Of a stretch of DNA of 61,007 nt, positions 11,477 to 20,438 are shown piece by piece (the stretch's first letter is position 1; every line of letters begins with the position of its first letter). This DNA comes from Paracoccaceae bacterium. Lineage in GTDB: Bacteria; Pseudomonadota; Alphaproteobacteria; Rhodobacterales; Rhodobacteraceae. Where the stretch lies: the NCBI GenBank assembly GCA_014323785.1, contig JACONJ010000027.1, positions 65,001 through 126,007 on the forward strand, written 5' to 3'. The position numbers and the translations under genes were made by a program. The notes under the pieces are model-generated. The model had not been told where the DNA came from and did not search any database. It saw nothing but the letters and a program-made list of their open reading frames with translations.

Positions 11477-12504
11477 GTCAGTTGCTCCACGGCCCACCGC
11501 GCGGCATCTGCCACCGCGCTGTCGGGATCATCAATCAGGCTCTGTGCTGCGGGTCCAAGGCGTTTTGTGCCCGAATTCCCGATCGCATAAAGCACGTTGC
11601 GCACGAATCTGTCGCGGCCGACCCGCTTGATCGGAGAGCCTGAAAACAGCACCCGAAACCCGGCATCGTCCAGCACGGCAAGGTCTTCCAGGGGGGGTGA
11701 GGCCAGCGCGGGCCGCGCAGCATACCGCATATCTGCCGCTGTTTGCGCAAACTTGTTCCAAGGGCAAGCGGCCAGGCAATCGTCACAGCCATAGATACGG
11801 TTGCCCATTTTTGCGCGCAATTCCGGCGCGACGGGGCCTTTGTGTTCGATCGTCAGATAGGAAATGCAGCGCGTGGCATCCAGCCGGAACGGCGCGGGAA
11901 AGGCATCGGTCGGGCAGATATCCAGGCAGGCGGTGCAGGTTCCGCAATGTTCCGCCTGCGGCGTATCGGGTTCAAATTCGACGGTGGTGAAAATCGCGCC
12001 CAGAAAGAACCAGTTGCCCAGATCACGGCTTAGCAGGTTGGTATGTTTGCCCTGCCAGCCCAGGCCCGCCGCCTCTGCCAGGGGTTTTTCCATAACCGGG
12101 GCGGTATCAACAAACACCTTGATCTTGTCCCCGGGCCGCTGGCGCAAAAGCCAGCGACCGACCCGCTTAAGGCGGGTCTTGACCAGGTCATGATAGTCCC
12201 TGTTTTGCGCATAGACGCTGATGGTTGCGCGGTCCCTGCGGTCAAGGGGGGCCATGGGATCAGATTCCGGGGTGTAGGGTTCGGCAAGCATGATCACCGA
12301 CTTCGCCCTGGGCCAGAGTGCCGCGGGATTGCCGCGCCAGGCCATCCGTTCGGCCATCCAGGCCATTTGCCCATGGTACCCGCGCCCCACAAAGGTGGCC
12401 AGCCGGCCGGGGGCCTGCGGGATGGCATCGGGCCGGCAAATGCCCAGTTTGGCAAAGCCCGCCGCCTTTGCCTCAGCCTCTAACGCGGTGCGCAGCCTGG
12501 TCAA
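11473..12504 (-). CDS. queG: Epoxyqueuosine reductase QueG
   Basis: QueG reduces epoxyqueuosine in tRNA to queuosine, the last step of Q-base synthesis, using cobalamin and two [4Fe-4S] clusters. The protein shows [20 protein letters not shown], then [14 protein letters not shown] and [15 protein letters not shown], which bind the clusters. A C-terminal HEAT-like tail ([11 protein letters not shown]) follows. The reading frame is open to 12630, but that part overlaps the GST gene. A TTG at 12504 overlapping the GST stop as TTGA gives a 343-residue protein of normal length and is the favoured start. Cobalamin use here fits the presence of the B12-dependent NrdJ in the same window. Confidence 0.93.
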   Translation of the reverse strand: MTRLRTALEAEAKAAGFAKLGICRPDAIPQAPGRLATFVGRGYHGQMAWMAERMAWRGNPAALWPRAKSVIMLAEPYTPESDPMAPLDRRDRATISVYAQNRDYHDLVKTRLKRVGRWLLRQRPGDKIKVFVDTAPVMEKPLAEAAGLGWQGKHTNLLSRDLGNWFFLGAIFTTVEFEPDTPQAEHCGTCTACLDICPTDAFPAPFRLDATRCISYLTIEHKGPVAPELRAKMGNRIYGCDDCLAACPWNKFAQTAADMRYAARPALASPPLEDLAVLDDAGFRVLFSGSPIKRVGRDRFVRNVLYAIGNSGTKRLGPAAQSLIDDPDSAVADAARWAVEQLT

Positions 12505-13166
12505 AAGTCCAGATTGGCGTAATGCGGCGGCTGAATGAAGCCGGGAATCTGATCCGCCAGGATTGATCGAAAGGCGGGGCGTGATTTCACCTTGGCATAC
12601 CAATCCTTTACCACCGCGCAGCGGTTCCAATCCACGTCCGAGATATAGTCCAGGCAGCTCAGATGCGCGGCTGCGGCGAAATCCGCCAGGGTCATCCGAT
12701 CACCGGCCAGCCAGCGGCGACGGTCAAGCAGCCACGTCATGTAATCCAGGTGAAACTTGATCTGCCGCGCACCCGCCATCACGGCCTGGCCATCGGGATA
12801 GCCCCCGCGCGTGACCCTTTTGTTCACCCGCTCGTAAACCAGTTTCGCTGTCACCTCGTGGTGAAATTTATCATCGAACCAGGCACATAACCGCCGTACC
12901 TCGGCGCGGGATTTTGCACCCTGCGGCATTAATTCAGGCGTGGGGACGGTTTCTTCAATATATTCGCAGATCGCCTGACTGTCGCTTAGCGTGAGCCCGT
13001 TAATCCTGAGAACGGGAACCTTGCCGGCAGGGTTGCGGCACAGGAAGTCTTTTGAGGGGGTCCAGTAGCGTTCCTCGACCAGCTCAACCTCAATCCGCTT
13101 CTCGGCCAGAACCAGGCGAACCTTCCGGCAAAAGGGGGAAAGGGTGAAATGGTAAAGCCGCGTCAT
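12501..13166 (-). CDS. Glutathione S-transferase family protein
   Basis: A 221-residue GST. The N-terminal thioredoxin-like fold contains [24 protein letters not shown] and [13 protein letters not shown], the glutathione-binding Ser/Asp turn. The C-terminal helical domain has [20 protein letters not shown], the conserved N-capping box. The start MTRLYHF is used because homologs begin there; the upstream open frame to 13460 runs into mtgA. It is the first gene of a GST-queG-SDR operon with 4-nt overlaps at each junction. The cysteine in SPFC could be catalytic; substrate unknown. Confidence 0.9.
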   Translation of the reverse strand: MTRLYHFTLSPFCRKVRLVLAEKRIEVELVEERYWTPSKDFLCRNPAGKVPVLRINGLTLSDSQAICEYIEETVPTPELMPQGAKSRAEVRRLCAWFDDKFHHEVTAKLVYERVNKRVTRGGYPDGQAVMAGARQIKFHLDYMTWLLDRRRWLAGDRMTLADFAAAAHLSCLDYISDVDWNRCAVVKDWYAKVKSRPAFRSILADQIPGFIQPPHYANLDF

Positions 13167-13224
13167 GCTGAACTGCCTGATATGTCGGGAATGTGTTCCG
13201 TTTTGCATGGGATGCCGCACGATT

Positions 13225-13959
13225 TCAATTCGCAAAGCAATCGGCCCGTCCATCGGCGTGGATCGTCCCCGCCCCATCCAGGATACGGGCCGCCCGCCCG
13301 CGCACAAAGTCCGACGGGTCAGAGGCCGAACGTTCCCGCGGGTTGGGCAGAACCGCGGCAAGCTGTGCGGCCTGAACCGGTGACAGGTCAGCGGCAGACA
13401 CGTCAAAATAGTGTTGCGCGGCAGCTTCGGCACCAAATATGCCCTCATCAAACTCGGCAACGTTCAGATAGACCTCCAGCACCCGGCGTTTGGACCAGAT
13501 CGCCTCCATCACCGGGGTGATCATCGCCTCCAGTGCCTTGCGCAGCCAGGATCGGTCGTGCCACAGGAACACATTCTTGACGGTCTGCTGGCTGATGGTA
13601 GAGGCACCGCGTGTGCCGCCCTCCTTAACAGCATCGCGGATCGCGCCCATGTCAAACCCCCAGTGCAGACAGAAATTCGCATCTTCGGCGGCGACAACGG
13701 CGCGCTGCAAATGGGGGGATATCTGTTCTATCGGGATCCAGTCCCGCGCCACCCCGCCCAGGCGGCGGGCCTCGGCGATCATATAGGGGGTCTTTGGCAC
13801 TGGCACAATGGCGTAAAGTGCAATCCAGCCCAGGGCCAGAAGCACGGTCAGTGCCATCGCACGGAACAGCCAGCGCCGCATCCGGCGAACCACGGACAAG
13901 CGGGGCAGGGCAGGGCGCACCCGGCCGGACTGTCTGGATTTGCCTGTTCGTCTGGCCAT
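13225..13959 (-). CDS. mtgA: Monofunctional biosynthetic peptidoglycan transglycosylase
   Basis: MtgA polymerises lipid II into glycan strands at the cytoplasmic membrane. The 244-residue protein has a basic N-terminus, one membrane segment near residues 30-52 (AMALTVLLALGWIALYAI), and a GT51 domain. Conserved motifs are AAEDANFCLHWGFD with the catalytic Glu, GASTISQQTVKN, and RRVLEVYLNVAEF. The length is normal. It lacks a transpeptidase domain, as expected. It ends 58 nt upstream of the GST gene and may be transcribed with it. Confidence 0.96.
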   Translation of the reverse strand: MARRTGKSRQSGRVRPALPRLSVVRRMRRWLFRAMALTVLLALGWIALYAIVPVPKTPYMIAEARRLGGVARDWIPIEQISPHLQRAVVAAEDANFCLHWGFDMGAIRDAVKEGGTRGASTISQQTVKNVFLWHDRSWLRKALEAMITPVMEAIWSKRRVLEVYLNVAEFDEGIFGAEAAAQHYFDVSAADLSPVQAAQLAAVLPNPRERSASDPSDFVRGRAARILDGAGTIHADGRADCFAN

Positions 13960-14214
13960 GCGCCTTGCCCCGGGGGGAACCTGGCCGCAACCTACCGCCG
14001 GGGCGGGTGCCGGTCAAAGCCCCCCTTTTTCTGTCATAATGGCGGGCGCACCCCTTCGGGGCGGTTATCACTGATCCGGATGGCCTGTAACCGCCTGTGC
14101 TGCCTTGCGTAACGCGGTCCAGGCAGTCAATCCTGTAATGCGATATGGGCGGGTGTGGCCCTGGGGTGCAAATGGGGCCTGTTCCGTTCCGGGTTTTGCG
14201 ATAAGGACGGCCGG

Positions 14215-15060
14215 ATGAAACTGAAGACCCTGGAACTGGAAGCCACCGCGCTTATGTCCGAAGTGATGTTCGGCCATGGCTTTGCGCATTACGGCTATTT
14301 CCCCGATGGTGTGCCCGAAATATTGTCAGCCGAGGCACTGGGCCGGGCGCAGCACGCCTACTTTGAAAAACTGGTTGAGGTGATCCCCGATGGTGTGCGG
14401 TCAATCCTTGATGTCGGTTCGGGCACGGGGGCAAATGCCAGGGCCCTGATCGTGCGCGGCTTTGACGTGACCTGTGTGTCGCCCTCTGCCCGGATGAACG
14501 CCATGGCGCGGGCCAAACTGCCCCAGGGGGCGGCGGTGCATGACGCGCGGTTTGAAGAATTCCAAAGCGATGCGCGGTTTGACCTCTGCCTCTTTGCCGA
14601 GAGTTTTCACTATATTGATCTGGAGGCCGCGCTGCGCCAGGGGGATCGCTATGCCCGCCGCGGAATGATCCTGTTCGATTATTTCCGCCGTCCCGGCCAT
14701 GCCCATGGCGATGGGACGCGCGGTACGCATCAAACCTTTCTTGATGCGGTGGCGGCGCAAGGGGTATTCCGGATTCTCTGTGATCAGGATATGACCGCAG
14801 CGATCACACCCACCTTTGTGATCCATGAATCCATCAAGAATGACAAGATTGCCCCCTTTGTCACCCGGTTCCGGGCGGACGTGGCGCGGGAATATCCCTG
14901 GCGCGGCTGGTTGATGGAAAAGATGCTGGGCCGTGTGCTGGACAAGCTGAACCGCCGCACAAGCCGCGCCGGAACATTCGCGCACGCGCATGAATACCGG
15001 CTGATCGTGATGGAACGGGCCCAAGGCCACGGGGCGTTTCATCCGCGCTTTCCGGGTTAA
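14215..15060 (+). CDS. Class I SAM-dependent methyltransferase
   Basis: A 281-residue protein with a Rossmann-type methyltransferase fold. Motif I is ILDVGSGTGANARAL near residue 60, followed by DVTCVSPSARM (motif II) and FDLCLFAESFHYI (motif IV). The substrate cannot be named; related proteins act on small molecules or lipids. The start MKLKTLELEA was chosen over the open frame from 14155, which adds a non-family segment. It stands alone on the plus strand between divergent mtgA and a convergent AhpD-like gene. Confidence 0.82.
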   Translation: MKLKTLELEATALMSEVMFGHGFAHYGYFPDGVPEILSAEALGRAQHAYFEKLVEVIPDGVRSILDVGSGTGANARALIVRGFDVTCVSPSARMNAMARAKLPQGAAVHDARFEEFQSDARFDLCLFAESFHYIDLEAALRQGDRYARRGMILFDYFRRPGHAHGDGTRGTHQTFLDAVAAQGVFRILCDQDMTAAITPTFVIHESIKNDKIAPFVTRFRADVAREYPWRGWLMEKMLGRVLDKLNRRTSRAGTFAHAHEYRLIVMERAQGHGAFHPRFPG

Positions 15061-15202
15061 GGATGCTTTGGACCGATTCAGACCCTGGGGGCAAGCTTTT
15101 TATCGACCGTTCCGCAGGATTCAGGGTTTCAACGATGGCCTTGGCCGATCCTGTCCCGCCCGTGACCCCTTGGGAGTGTGCCACATACACGGCAGCACCC
15201 CT

Positions 15203-15787
15203 TCACCTGTTCCAGGCATGATATTCCGGATTGGGGCGCATATCAATGGCCGAGGCCATGCGGTTGGACATGTTAAAGAAACTGGCCGTTGCCGCAATGT
15301 CCCAGATGTCACGATCAGAAAACCCGTGATCGCGCAGGGCCTGACGATCCGGTTCCTCGATTCTGGCACTTGCCCTGGTCATCATCCCCGCGAAATCAAG
15401 CATGGCACGCTGTTTCGGGGGCAGGTCGGCGGCCCGGTAATTCATCACCAATGCCTCACCCAGGGCCAGGTCGCCCGACAATTCCCGCACCGCCGCACCA
15501 TGGGCCGTCAGGCAGTAGAAACAGCGGTTCACGGGCGAGACAACAACCGCGATCATCTCGCGCTCCAGTTTGCTCAGCCCGCTGTCGCCTAGCATCAGGG
15601 TGTTATACATCGCGGTGAAGGCGTTGAGCTTGTCAATGTCAAACGCATAGGCCACCAGCACATTGGGAATTATCTCCAGTTTGTCCTGGCAGACGTCAAA
15701 ATAGGCCTGCGTCGCCTTGGGCAGGGGATCAATCGGGGGAAGGTTCAACGCGGTTGTGTGCGGGTTTGGCGTGCTGTTCCGGCGCAT
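15203..15787 (-). CDS. Carboxymuconolactone decarboxylase/AhpD-like peroxidase-related protein
   Basis: A 194-residue protein of the AhpD-like fold. It contains LEREMIAVVVSPVNRCFYC followed by LTAHGAAV, giving Cys89-x2-Cys92 and His96, the redox-active pattern of the family. Members are annotated as uncharacterised peroxidase-related enzymes and probably reduce peroxides or participate in thiol redox chemistry. The start MRRNSTPNPH overlaps the upstream GNAT gene by 43 nt; the longer frame to 15922 is a shadow of that gene. Confidence 0.87.
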   Translation of the reverse strand: MRRNSTPNPHTTALNLPPIDPLPKATQAYFDVCQDKLEIIPNVLVAYAFDIDKLNAFTAMYNTLMLGDSGLSKLEREMIAVVVSPVNRCFYCLTAHGAAVRELSGDLALGEALVMNYRAADLPPKQRAMLDFAGMMTRASARIEEPDRQALRDHGFSDRDIWDIAATASFFNMSNRMASAIDMRPNPEYHAWNR

Positions 15788-16539
15788 GGATCCTCTGGCT
15801 TGATGCGATAATGGTAATGTCCCACAGCGCAAAAGCCGAGGGACGCGTAAAGTTGACCGGCTGGCAGATTCGCACGTGTGGTCAGAAGCGTCAGGGTCTT
15901 TGCCCCGCCGCGCAGGGCCCAATCCGCTGCGGCGGCAACCATGATCCGGGCCATACCCTTGCGGCGGTGCTCTTCCGCAACCTCCAGCGCGTGCAGCATG
16001 GCAACCGGGCCGTGCAGTGCGACAAAGGCCGTGCCAGCGGGTGTGTCATCGATCCGGCCGAACAGGCTTGTCTTTGCGCCCGCCACACGATGCATAACGG
16101 CCAGCCGTGCAGCCCCGATCCCGCCCTGTTCCCAAAGTTCCGCCTGCACGGCCAGGGGTGGCCAAACCTCAAAACAGGTCACCGGCGGTGGCGGGGCGGC
16201 AATCCCGGCGCAGGCGTGCGCGTAAATGACCGTGGCGTCCTGCTTTGTATATCCCAACCCTTCCAGCCTGCTATCAAGGGCCACCTCCGCCGTGCCCCGG
16301 AGCATGAACAACGGCACCTGCCCCAGGCGGCGCATCTCATCTGCGGCAGCGTCAATCCCGTCAGCGTCCGGGCCGGTCTTTGCCCCCTCCCAGGTTGCGG
16401 CTGAGGTCCGGTTGCCTGCGCCATGCGTCTGATTGATGGTCCAGCCGCCAAACCCGTAGCTGCGCCCTGCGGGCCAGGTTGCCGCGATGGCTGGAAACAG
16501 CACGTCCGCCAGCGACGGCGCAGGGGATGGCGGGGTCAT
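15745..16539 (-). CDS. GNAT family N-acetyltransferase
   Basis: A 264-residue protein whose C-terminal half is a GNAT domain. It shows LEVAEEHRRKGMARIMVAA, the acetyl-CoA pyrophosphate loop, and LPAGQLYASLGFCAVGHY, the usual C-terminal strand. The N-terminal half is less conserved and may be a degenerate second GNAT fold. Target unknown. It overlaps the start of the upstream MoCF gene stop by 4 nt and the AhpD-like gene downstream by 43 nt, so the three form an operon. Confidence 0.85.
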   Translation of the reverse strand: MTPPSPAPSLADVLFPAIAATWPAGRSYGFGGWTINQTHGAGNRTSAATWEGAKTGPDADGIDAAADEMRRLGQVPLFMLRGTAEVALDSRLEGLGYTKQDATVIYAHACAGIAAPPPPVTCFEVWPPLAVQAELWEQGGIGAARLAVMHRVAGAKTSLFGRIDDTPAGTAFVALHGPVAMLHALEVAEEHRRKGMARIMVAAAADWALRGGAKTLTLLTTRANLPAGQLYASLGFCAVGHYHYRIKPEDPCAGTARQTRTQPR

Positions 16540-17264
16540 TCGGCCTCGGGGAACTGTGCGGCCAGTTTGCCAATCACCGCATCCACCGCGGCACCCGCGC
16601 TGCTGCGCACGACGATATGTGCGCCATGGATACCGTCCCTAAGATAGGGGTAGCATCCGATGGACACTTCGGGATGCGCCCCGGCCAGCTGGCCCAGATA
16701 CCCGGCGATGGCCCCTTCGCCCCGGGGGATGTTCAGCACTTGTGATCGAAGCGGCACACCACCGGTGAGCGTTGGCAGGATTGAGGCAACCATGACCTGA
16801 AACACCGCCGGAACGCCCGCCATCACGTGCACATTGCGCAAGCTGAAGCCGGGGGCCGCCGAAACGGGGTTTTCGATCAGCGTGGCCCCCCTTGGGATGC
16901 GAGCCATGCGCAGCCGCGCGTCGTTCAACTCCAGCCCTTGGCGATCATAGTGCGCCTGAAGAATGGCCCGCGCATCCGCACGCACAGCGACCGATACGCC
17001 AAAGGCTTCGGCGACCGCCTCAACAGTGATGTCGTCATGCGTGGGGCCGATCCCGCCCGAGGTAAAGACGCTGTCGAATTGCGCGCCCAGTGCCCGCACC
17101 GCACCAACAATTGCCTGATGGTCATCACTGACGATGCGTACCTGGGACAGCCGGATGCCATGGCCGGTCAGGGCATTGGCCAGGTGGTGCGTATTCGTAT
17201 CCCGCGTCCGGCCCGACAGGATTTCATCGCCGATCACCAGCATGGCGGCAGTGGGGTTTGACAT
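16536..17264 (-). CDS. MoCF/CinA-like competence-damage protein (molybdopterin-binding fold)
   Basis: A 242-residue protein with a MoCF_biosynth domain: MLVIGDEILSGRTRDTNTHH at the N-terminus and VFTSGGIGPTHDDITVEAVA in the middle. This matches the N-terminal half of CinA; the C-terminal nicotinamide-nucleotide amidase domain is absent, as in many alphaproteobacterial homologs. Exact function is unsettled, with nucleotide pyrophosphatase activity known for some relatives. The start MSNPTAAM was chosen by similarity. It is divergent from sfsA with 50 nt between starts, a shared promoter region. Confidence 0.88.
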   Translation of the reverse strand: MSNPTAAMLVIGDEILSGRTRDTNTHHLANALTGHGIRLSQVRIVSDDHQAIVGAVRALGAQFDSVFTSGGIGPTHDDITVEAVAEAFGVSVAVRADARAILQAHYDRQGLELNDARLRMARIPRGATLIENPVSAAPGFSLRNVHVMAGVPAVFQVMVASILPTLTGGVPLRSQVLNIPRGEGAIAGYLGQLAGAHPEVSIGCYPYLRDGIHGAHIVVRSSAGAAVDAVIGKLAAQFPEAE

Positions 17265-17314
17265 GGCCCCAAACTCCTTGCGGTTGCAACGTGCCTGGGT
17301 ATAGGGGCTGCTCC

Positions 17315-18031
17315 ATGCGGTTTCCAACCCCCCTTGTCCGCGCAACGCTTCTGCGCCGCTACAACCGGTTTCTGGCCGATATCCGGCTGGAGGGCGGCGC
17401 GGCGGCAACTGCGCATTGCCCCAATCCCGGCGCGATGCTGGGCTTGCAGAATCCGGGCCTGCACATCCGGGTTGAACCGAATGACGACCCGAAGAAGAAG
17501 CTGAAATATGGCTGGCGCCTGACGGAATTGCCCGGCGGGCATTGGGCCGGGATTGATACAAGCGTGCCGAATCGGGTTGTGAAAGAGGCGCTGACGGGCG
17601 GTTTCATCCCTGAACTGGCGGCATACGGGACAGTGCGGCCCGAGGTGAAATTCGGACAGAACAGCCGCGTTGATTTCCTGCTGACAGCCCCGCGCCTGCC
17701 CGATGCCTATGTCGAGGTAAAGAATGTCCACCTGCGCCGCAAGGGGGATTGGGCCGAATTTCCCGACAGCGTGACGGCCCGTGGCACCACCCATTTGGTA
17801 GAACTTTCCAGGGTGGCACGGGCCGGGAAGCAGGCGGTGATGCTTTATCTTGTCCAGCGCACGGATTGTGCGCGGCTGAAGATAGCGGGCGATATCGATC
17901 CGGCCTATGCCAAGGCCTTTGATGCCGCGCGTGCGGCAGGGGTTAGAATGCTGTGCTACGATACGCGGATTGATCCCGCGGGCGTTTCCCTAGGCCGTGC
18001 GCTTCCCATCGATCCCAACCCGTGCAGTTGA
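17315..18031 (+). CDS. sfsA: Sugar fermentation stimulation protein SfsA
   Basis: A 238-residue SfsA protein. Motifs: RRYNRFLADIRL at the N-terminus, AHCPNPGAMLGL, and YVEVKNVHLRR followed by FPDSVTARGTTHL, the metal-dependent nuclease-like core. SfsA binds DNA nonspecifically and was linked to maltose metabolism in E. coli, but its biochemical role is not settled. The start MRFPTPLVRATL is taken from family similarity. Followed by map and radC on the same strand, an order frequent in Rhodobacterales. Confidence 0.94.
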   Translation: MRFPTPLVRATLLRRYNRFLADIRLEGGAAATAHCPNPGAMLGLQNPGLHIRVEPNDDPKKKLKYGWRLTELPGGHWAGIDTSVPNRVVKEALTGGFIPELAAYGTVRPEVKFGQNSRVDFLLTAPRLPDAYVEVKNVHLRRKGDWAEFPDSVTARGTTHLVELSRVARAGKQAVMLYLVQRTDCARLKIAGDIDPAYAKAFDAARAAGVRMLCYDTRIDPAGVSLGRALPIDPNPCS

Positions 18032-18073
18032 CGGCCGCAGGGCTGGACCACCCCCTTTGGCATGGGTTAGGTT

Positions 18074-18958
18074 ATGGCCCAAACACCACCCGAGAGGCCC
18101 CCTGTGGATAATTTCCGCGGCCGTCTGACCGAAGACGGCATCCGCATTCATACCCCGGAAGACTTTGCCGGAATGCACAGGGCCGGCGCATTGGCGGCGC
18201 ATATCCTGGATACGATCACCGACATGGTGGCCCCGGGCGTCACCACCGGGGCCATTGATGATCAGATCACCGAAATGGTCAGGGGGGCCGGGGCAACATC
18301 GGCCACAATCGGCTATCGCGGCTACAGGCACGCCAGTTGTATCAGCGTGAATCACGTTGTCTGCCACGGGATTCCAGGGCCCAAGGTTTTGAAAGACGGC
18401 GACATCCTGAACATCGACGTCACCGTCATCGTTGATGGCTGGTTCGGTGACACAAGCCGCATGTTCGTGGCGGGCCGCATGACCCGCCGTGCCGAACGCC
18501 TGTTGCAGGTTACCCATGATGCGCTGTACAAAGGTATCGAGGCGATCAGGCCCGGCAGAACCTTTGGTGACATCGGCCATGCGGTCCAATCCTGGGTTGA
18601 GGCGCACCGGATGTCCGTGGTGCGGGATTTCTGCGGCCATGGCCTGGGCCGGGTGTTTCATGCACCGCCCAATGTGCTGCATTACGGCCGCCCGAACACG
18701 GGGCCGGTACTCGAAGAGGGCATGTTCTTCACGATCGAGCCGATGGTGAATCTGGGTCGCCCGGAAACCAGGGTTCTGGCTGACAAGTGGACAACCGTGA
18801 CCCGCGACAAATCCCTGAGCGCGCAGTTTGAACACTCCGTCGGTGTGACGGCGGATGGCTGTGATATCTTTACCCTCTCGCCCGGGGGCCGCGACACACC
18901 CGGCCTGGCGTGCGCGGAACGACGCGTTAATCCCTGTGTGCCACAGATGTCAGCATGA
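18074..18958 (+). CDS. map: Methionine aminopeptidase, type I
   Basis: Removes the initiator methionine from nascent proteins in the cytosol. The 294-residue protein contains all metal ligands: Asp in NIDVTVIVDGWFGDTSR (two Asp), His in DFCGHGLGR, Glu in FFTIEPM and Glu in QFEHSVGV. HASCISVNHVVCHGIP is the substrate-side conserved block. There is a modest C-terminal tail after the catalytic core (from about residue 270) without similarity. It overlaps radC by 4 nt (ATGA), so translation is coupled. Confidence 0.97.
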   Translation: MAQTPPERPPVDNFRGRLTEDGIRIHTPEDFAGMHRAGALAAHILDTITDMVAPGVTTGAIDDQITEMVRGAGATSATIGYRGYRHASCISVNHVVCHGIPGPKVLKDGDILNIDVTVIVDGWFGDTSRMFVAGRMTRRAERLLQVTHDALYKGIEAIRPGRTFGDIGHAVQSWVEAHRMSVVRDFCGHGLGRVFHAPPNVLHYGRPNTGPVLEEGMFFTIEPMVNLGRPETRVLADKWTTVTRDKSLSAQFEHSVGVTADGCDIFTLSPGGRDTPGLACAERRVNPCVPQMSA

Positions 18959-19734
18959 CCCGCCGCCCCGATCTTTTCGCCACGGCCCCGGTGCCTGAAC
19001 CCGGCACCGCCCGCCCGGTGGCGGTGCCCTCACCCCCCGCGAAGCCCCCGGCCCAGGGGGCAGAGGACCATCGCCTTGCCCATCGCGAACGGCTCCGCCA
19101 GCGGTTTACCCAAGGCGGGGCCGATGCTGTGCCGGATTATGAACTTCTGGAAATGATCCTTTATCGTGCCCTGACCCGGGGCGATACCAAGCCACTCTCC
19201 AAGACGCTGTTGAAAAGATTCGGGGATTTGAACCGTGTCCTTGCCGCCCCGCCAGCGCGGCTGAGAGAGATCAAGGGCGTGGGCGAAAGGGTGGTTTTTG
19301 AACTGAAACTGATGGAGGCCGTGGGCCACCGCATGGCGCGCGCCAGGGTGATGAAGCAGCCGATCCTGTCGTCCTGGAATGCGCTTCTGGACTATTGCCA
19401 GACCGTCATGGCCCATCGCGACCTTGAGCAGTTTCGCGTGCTGTACCTGGATCGCAAGAATGTGCTGATCGCGGATGAGGCACAGCAGGAAGGCACAGTG
19501 GATCACGTCCCCGTTTACCCGCGTGAGGTGATAAAACGCGCACTGGAGCTGAACGCCTCGGCACTTATTCTTGTGCACAATCACCCTTCGGGCGATCCTA
19601 GGCCCTCACAGCAGGATATCAACATGACCTACGCGATCCGTGATGCGGCCAAGGTTCTGAAACTGGATTTGCATGATCATCTGATTATTGGCAAGACCCG
19701 CCCCCTCAGTTTCCGCACCGAAGGGTATCTGTAG
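18955..19734 (+). CDS. radC: RadC family protein (JAB1/MPN+ metalloprotein)
   Basis: A 259-residue RadC-like protein. The first ~60 residues are proline-rich and probably disordered. A helix-hairpin-helix (IKGVGERVVFELKLM) near residue 105-120 precedes the JAB/MPN+ metal domain with HNHPSGDPRPSQQD. Despite the name, a DNA-repair role was not upheld in E. coli; the fold suggests a Zn-dependent hydrolase. It is the last gene of the sfsA-map-radC operon. Confidence 0.95.
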   Translation: MTRRPDLFATAPVPEPGTARPVAVPSPPAKPPAQGAEDHRLAHRERLRQRFTQGGADAVPDYELLEMILYRALTRGDTKPLSKTLLKRFGDLNRVLAAPPARLREIKGVGERVVFELKLMEAVGHRMARARVMKQPILSSWNALLDYCQTVMAHRDLEQFRVLYLDRKNVLIADEAQQEGTVDHVPVYPREVIKRALELNASALILVHNHPSGDPRPSQQDINMTYAIRDAAKVLKLDLHDHLIIGKTRPLSFRTEGYL

Positions 19735-19745
19735 GTGCATTCGGG

Positions 19746-19774
19746 TTGACGGGCGGGGTGCGGCCGGATATACG
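19746..19774 (+). promoter_or_regulatory. Sigma70-type promoter upstream of ankyrin gene
   Basis: TTGACG (19746-19751) and TATACG (19769-19774) are separated by exactly 17 nt, close to the consensus housekeeping promoter. It sits 12 nt after the radC stop and 84 nt before the ankyrin-repeat gene, indicating separate transcription of that gene. Confidence 0.6.
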
Positions 19775-19857
19775 GTATGCATCGGCACCACGCGGCCCTT
19801 GCCCTTTGCCGCCATCCGTGCCAGACTGCGCGAAACTAGGAGAGGGGGGGAACCCGC

Positions 19858-20331
19858 ATGAACCGCATCATCACCGCCGCCCTGGCGGCAATTATCCTGG
19901 CCGCAGGGGCCACCACAACGGCCCGGGCCCAGGAGGGCACAGACTGCAACTGGATGGCGGGGAGCTTCTGGGACGACGCATCCGCCGAGGTCGTGGCGGT
20001 TTGCATCGCCGCGGGCGCGAATGTCAACGCGCGGTCCAGAAACGGCTTGACGCCGCTTCACTGGGCGGCGGGGGGTGGCACCGCCGAGGTGGTGCGGGCC
20101 CTGATCGACGCCGGCGCGAATGTCAACGCGCGGCATGCAAACGGCTCTACGCCGCTTCACGCGGCGGCGTATGGAGGCACCGCCGAGGTGGTGCGTGTCC
20201 TGATCGACGCCGGTGCAGACATCAAGGCGCGGACTGGGGAGGGCCGAATAGCGGCCGACCTTGCCGAAGAGAACGAGGCCGTGCGCAATGATCCGGTGTT
20301 CTGGGAATTGAACCAGGCACGGTATAACTGA
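19858..20331 (+). CDS. Secreted ankyrin-repeat protein
   Basis: A 157-residue protein with a Sec signal peptide (residues 1-24, core ITAALAAIILAAGATTTA, ending ARAQ). It then carries three ankyrin-type units of 33 residues. Two are near-identical: both contain NVNAR, TPLH and GTAEVVR followed by LIDAGA. The first unit is degenerate. The C-terminal end (ENEAVRNDPVFWELNQ) caps the array. Ankyrin repeats mediate protein binding; the periplasmic partner is unknown. The start follows AGGAGAGGGGGG. The two good repeats are also very similar at DNA level, suggesting a recent internal duplication. Confidence 0.87.
   Translation: MNRIITAALAAIILAAGATTTARAQEGTDCNWMAGSFWDDASAEVVAVCIAAGANVNARSRNGLTPLHWAAGGGTAEVVRALIDAGANVNARHANGSTPLHAAAYGGTAEVVRVLIDAGADIKARTGEGRIAADLAEENEAVRNDPVFWELNQARYN
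20017..20214 (+). repeat. Two 99-bp tandem DNA repeats inside the ankyrin gene
   Basis: Units 20017-20115 and 20116-20214 begin GCGAATGTCAACGCGCGG and share long identical blocks (e.g. GCACCGCCGAGGTGGTGCG). Period 99 bp equals one ankyrin repeat. Identity at synonymous positions points to recent duplication or gene conversion. Confidence 0.85.
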
Positions 20332-20380
20332 CCGGCGACCGGTGCCCGCAAAGCAAGGGGGGAGGGGTCGCCGCCAGTGA

Positions 20381-20400
20381 GCTGATCCGCAGCGATCAGC
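20381..20400. terminator. Perfect hairpin between convergent ankyrin gene and secA
   Basis: GCTGATC (20381-20387), a 6-nt loop and GATCAGC (20394-20400) form a perfect 7-bp stem in the short gap between two convergent genes. There is no T-run on either side, so it may be a weak bidirectional terminator or an mRNA 3'-end stabiliser. Confidence 0.4.
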
Positions 20401-20438
20401 ACGGCCACCGCCCCCGCCCCGCAACACCAGCCCCCGCG

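Noticed and set aside
15063-15221. A 52-codon frame directly after the methyltransferase gene (MLWTDSDPGGKLF)
   Set aside because: No ribosome-binding site, overlaps the stop of the convergent AhpD-like gene, and shows no family.
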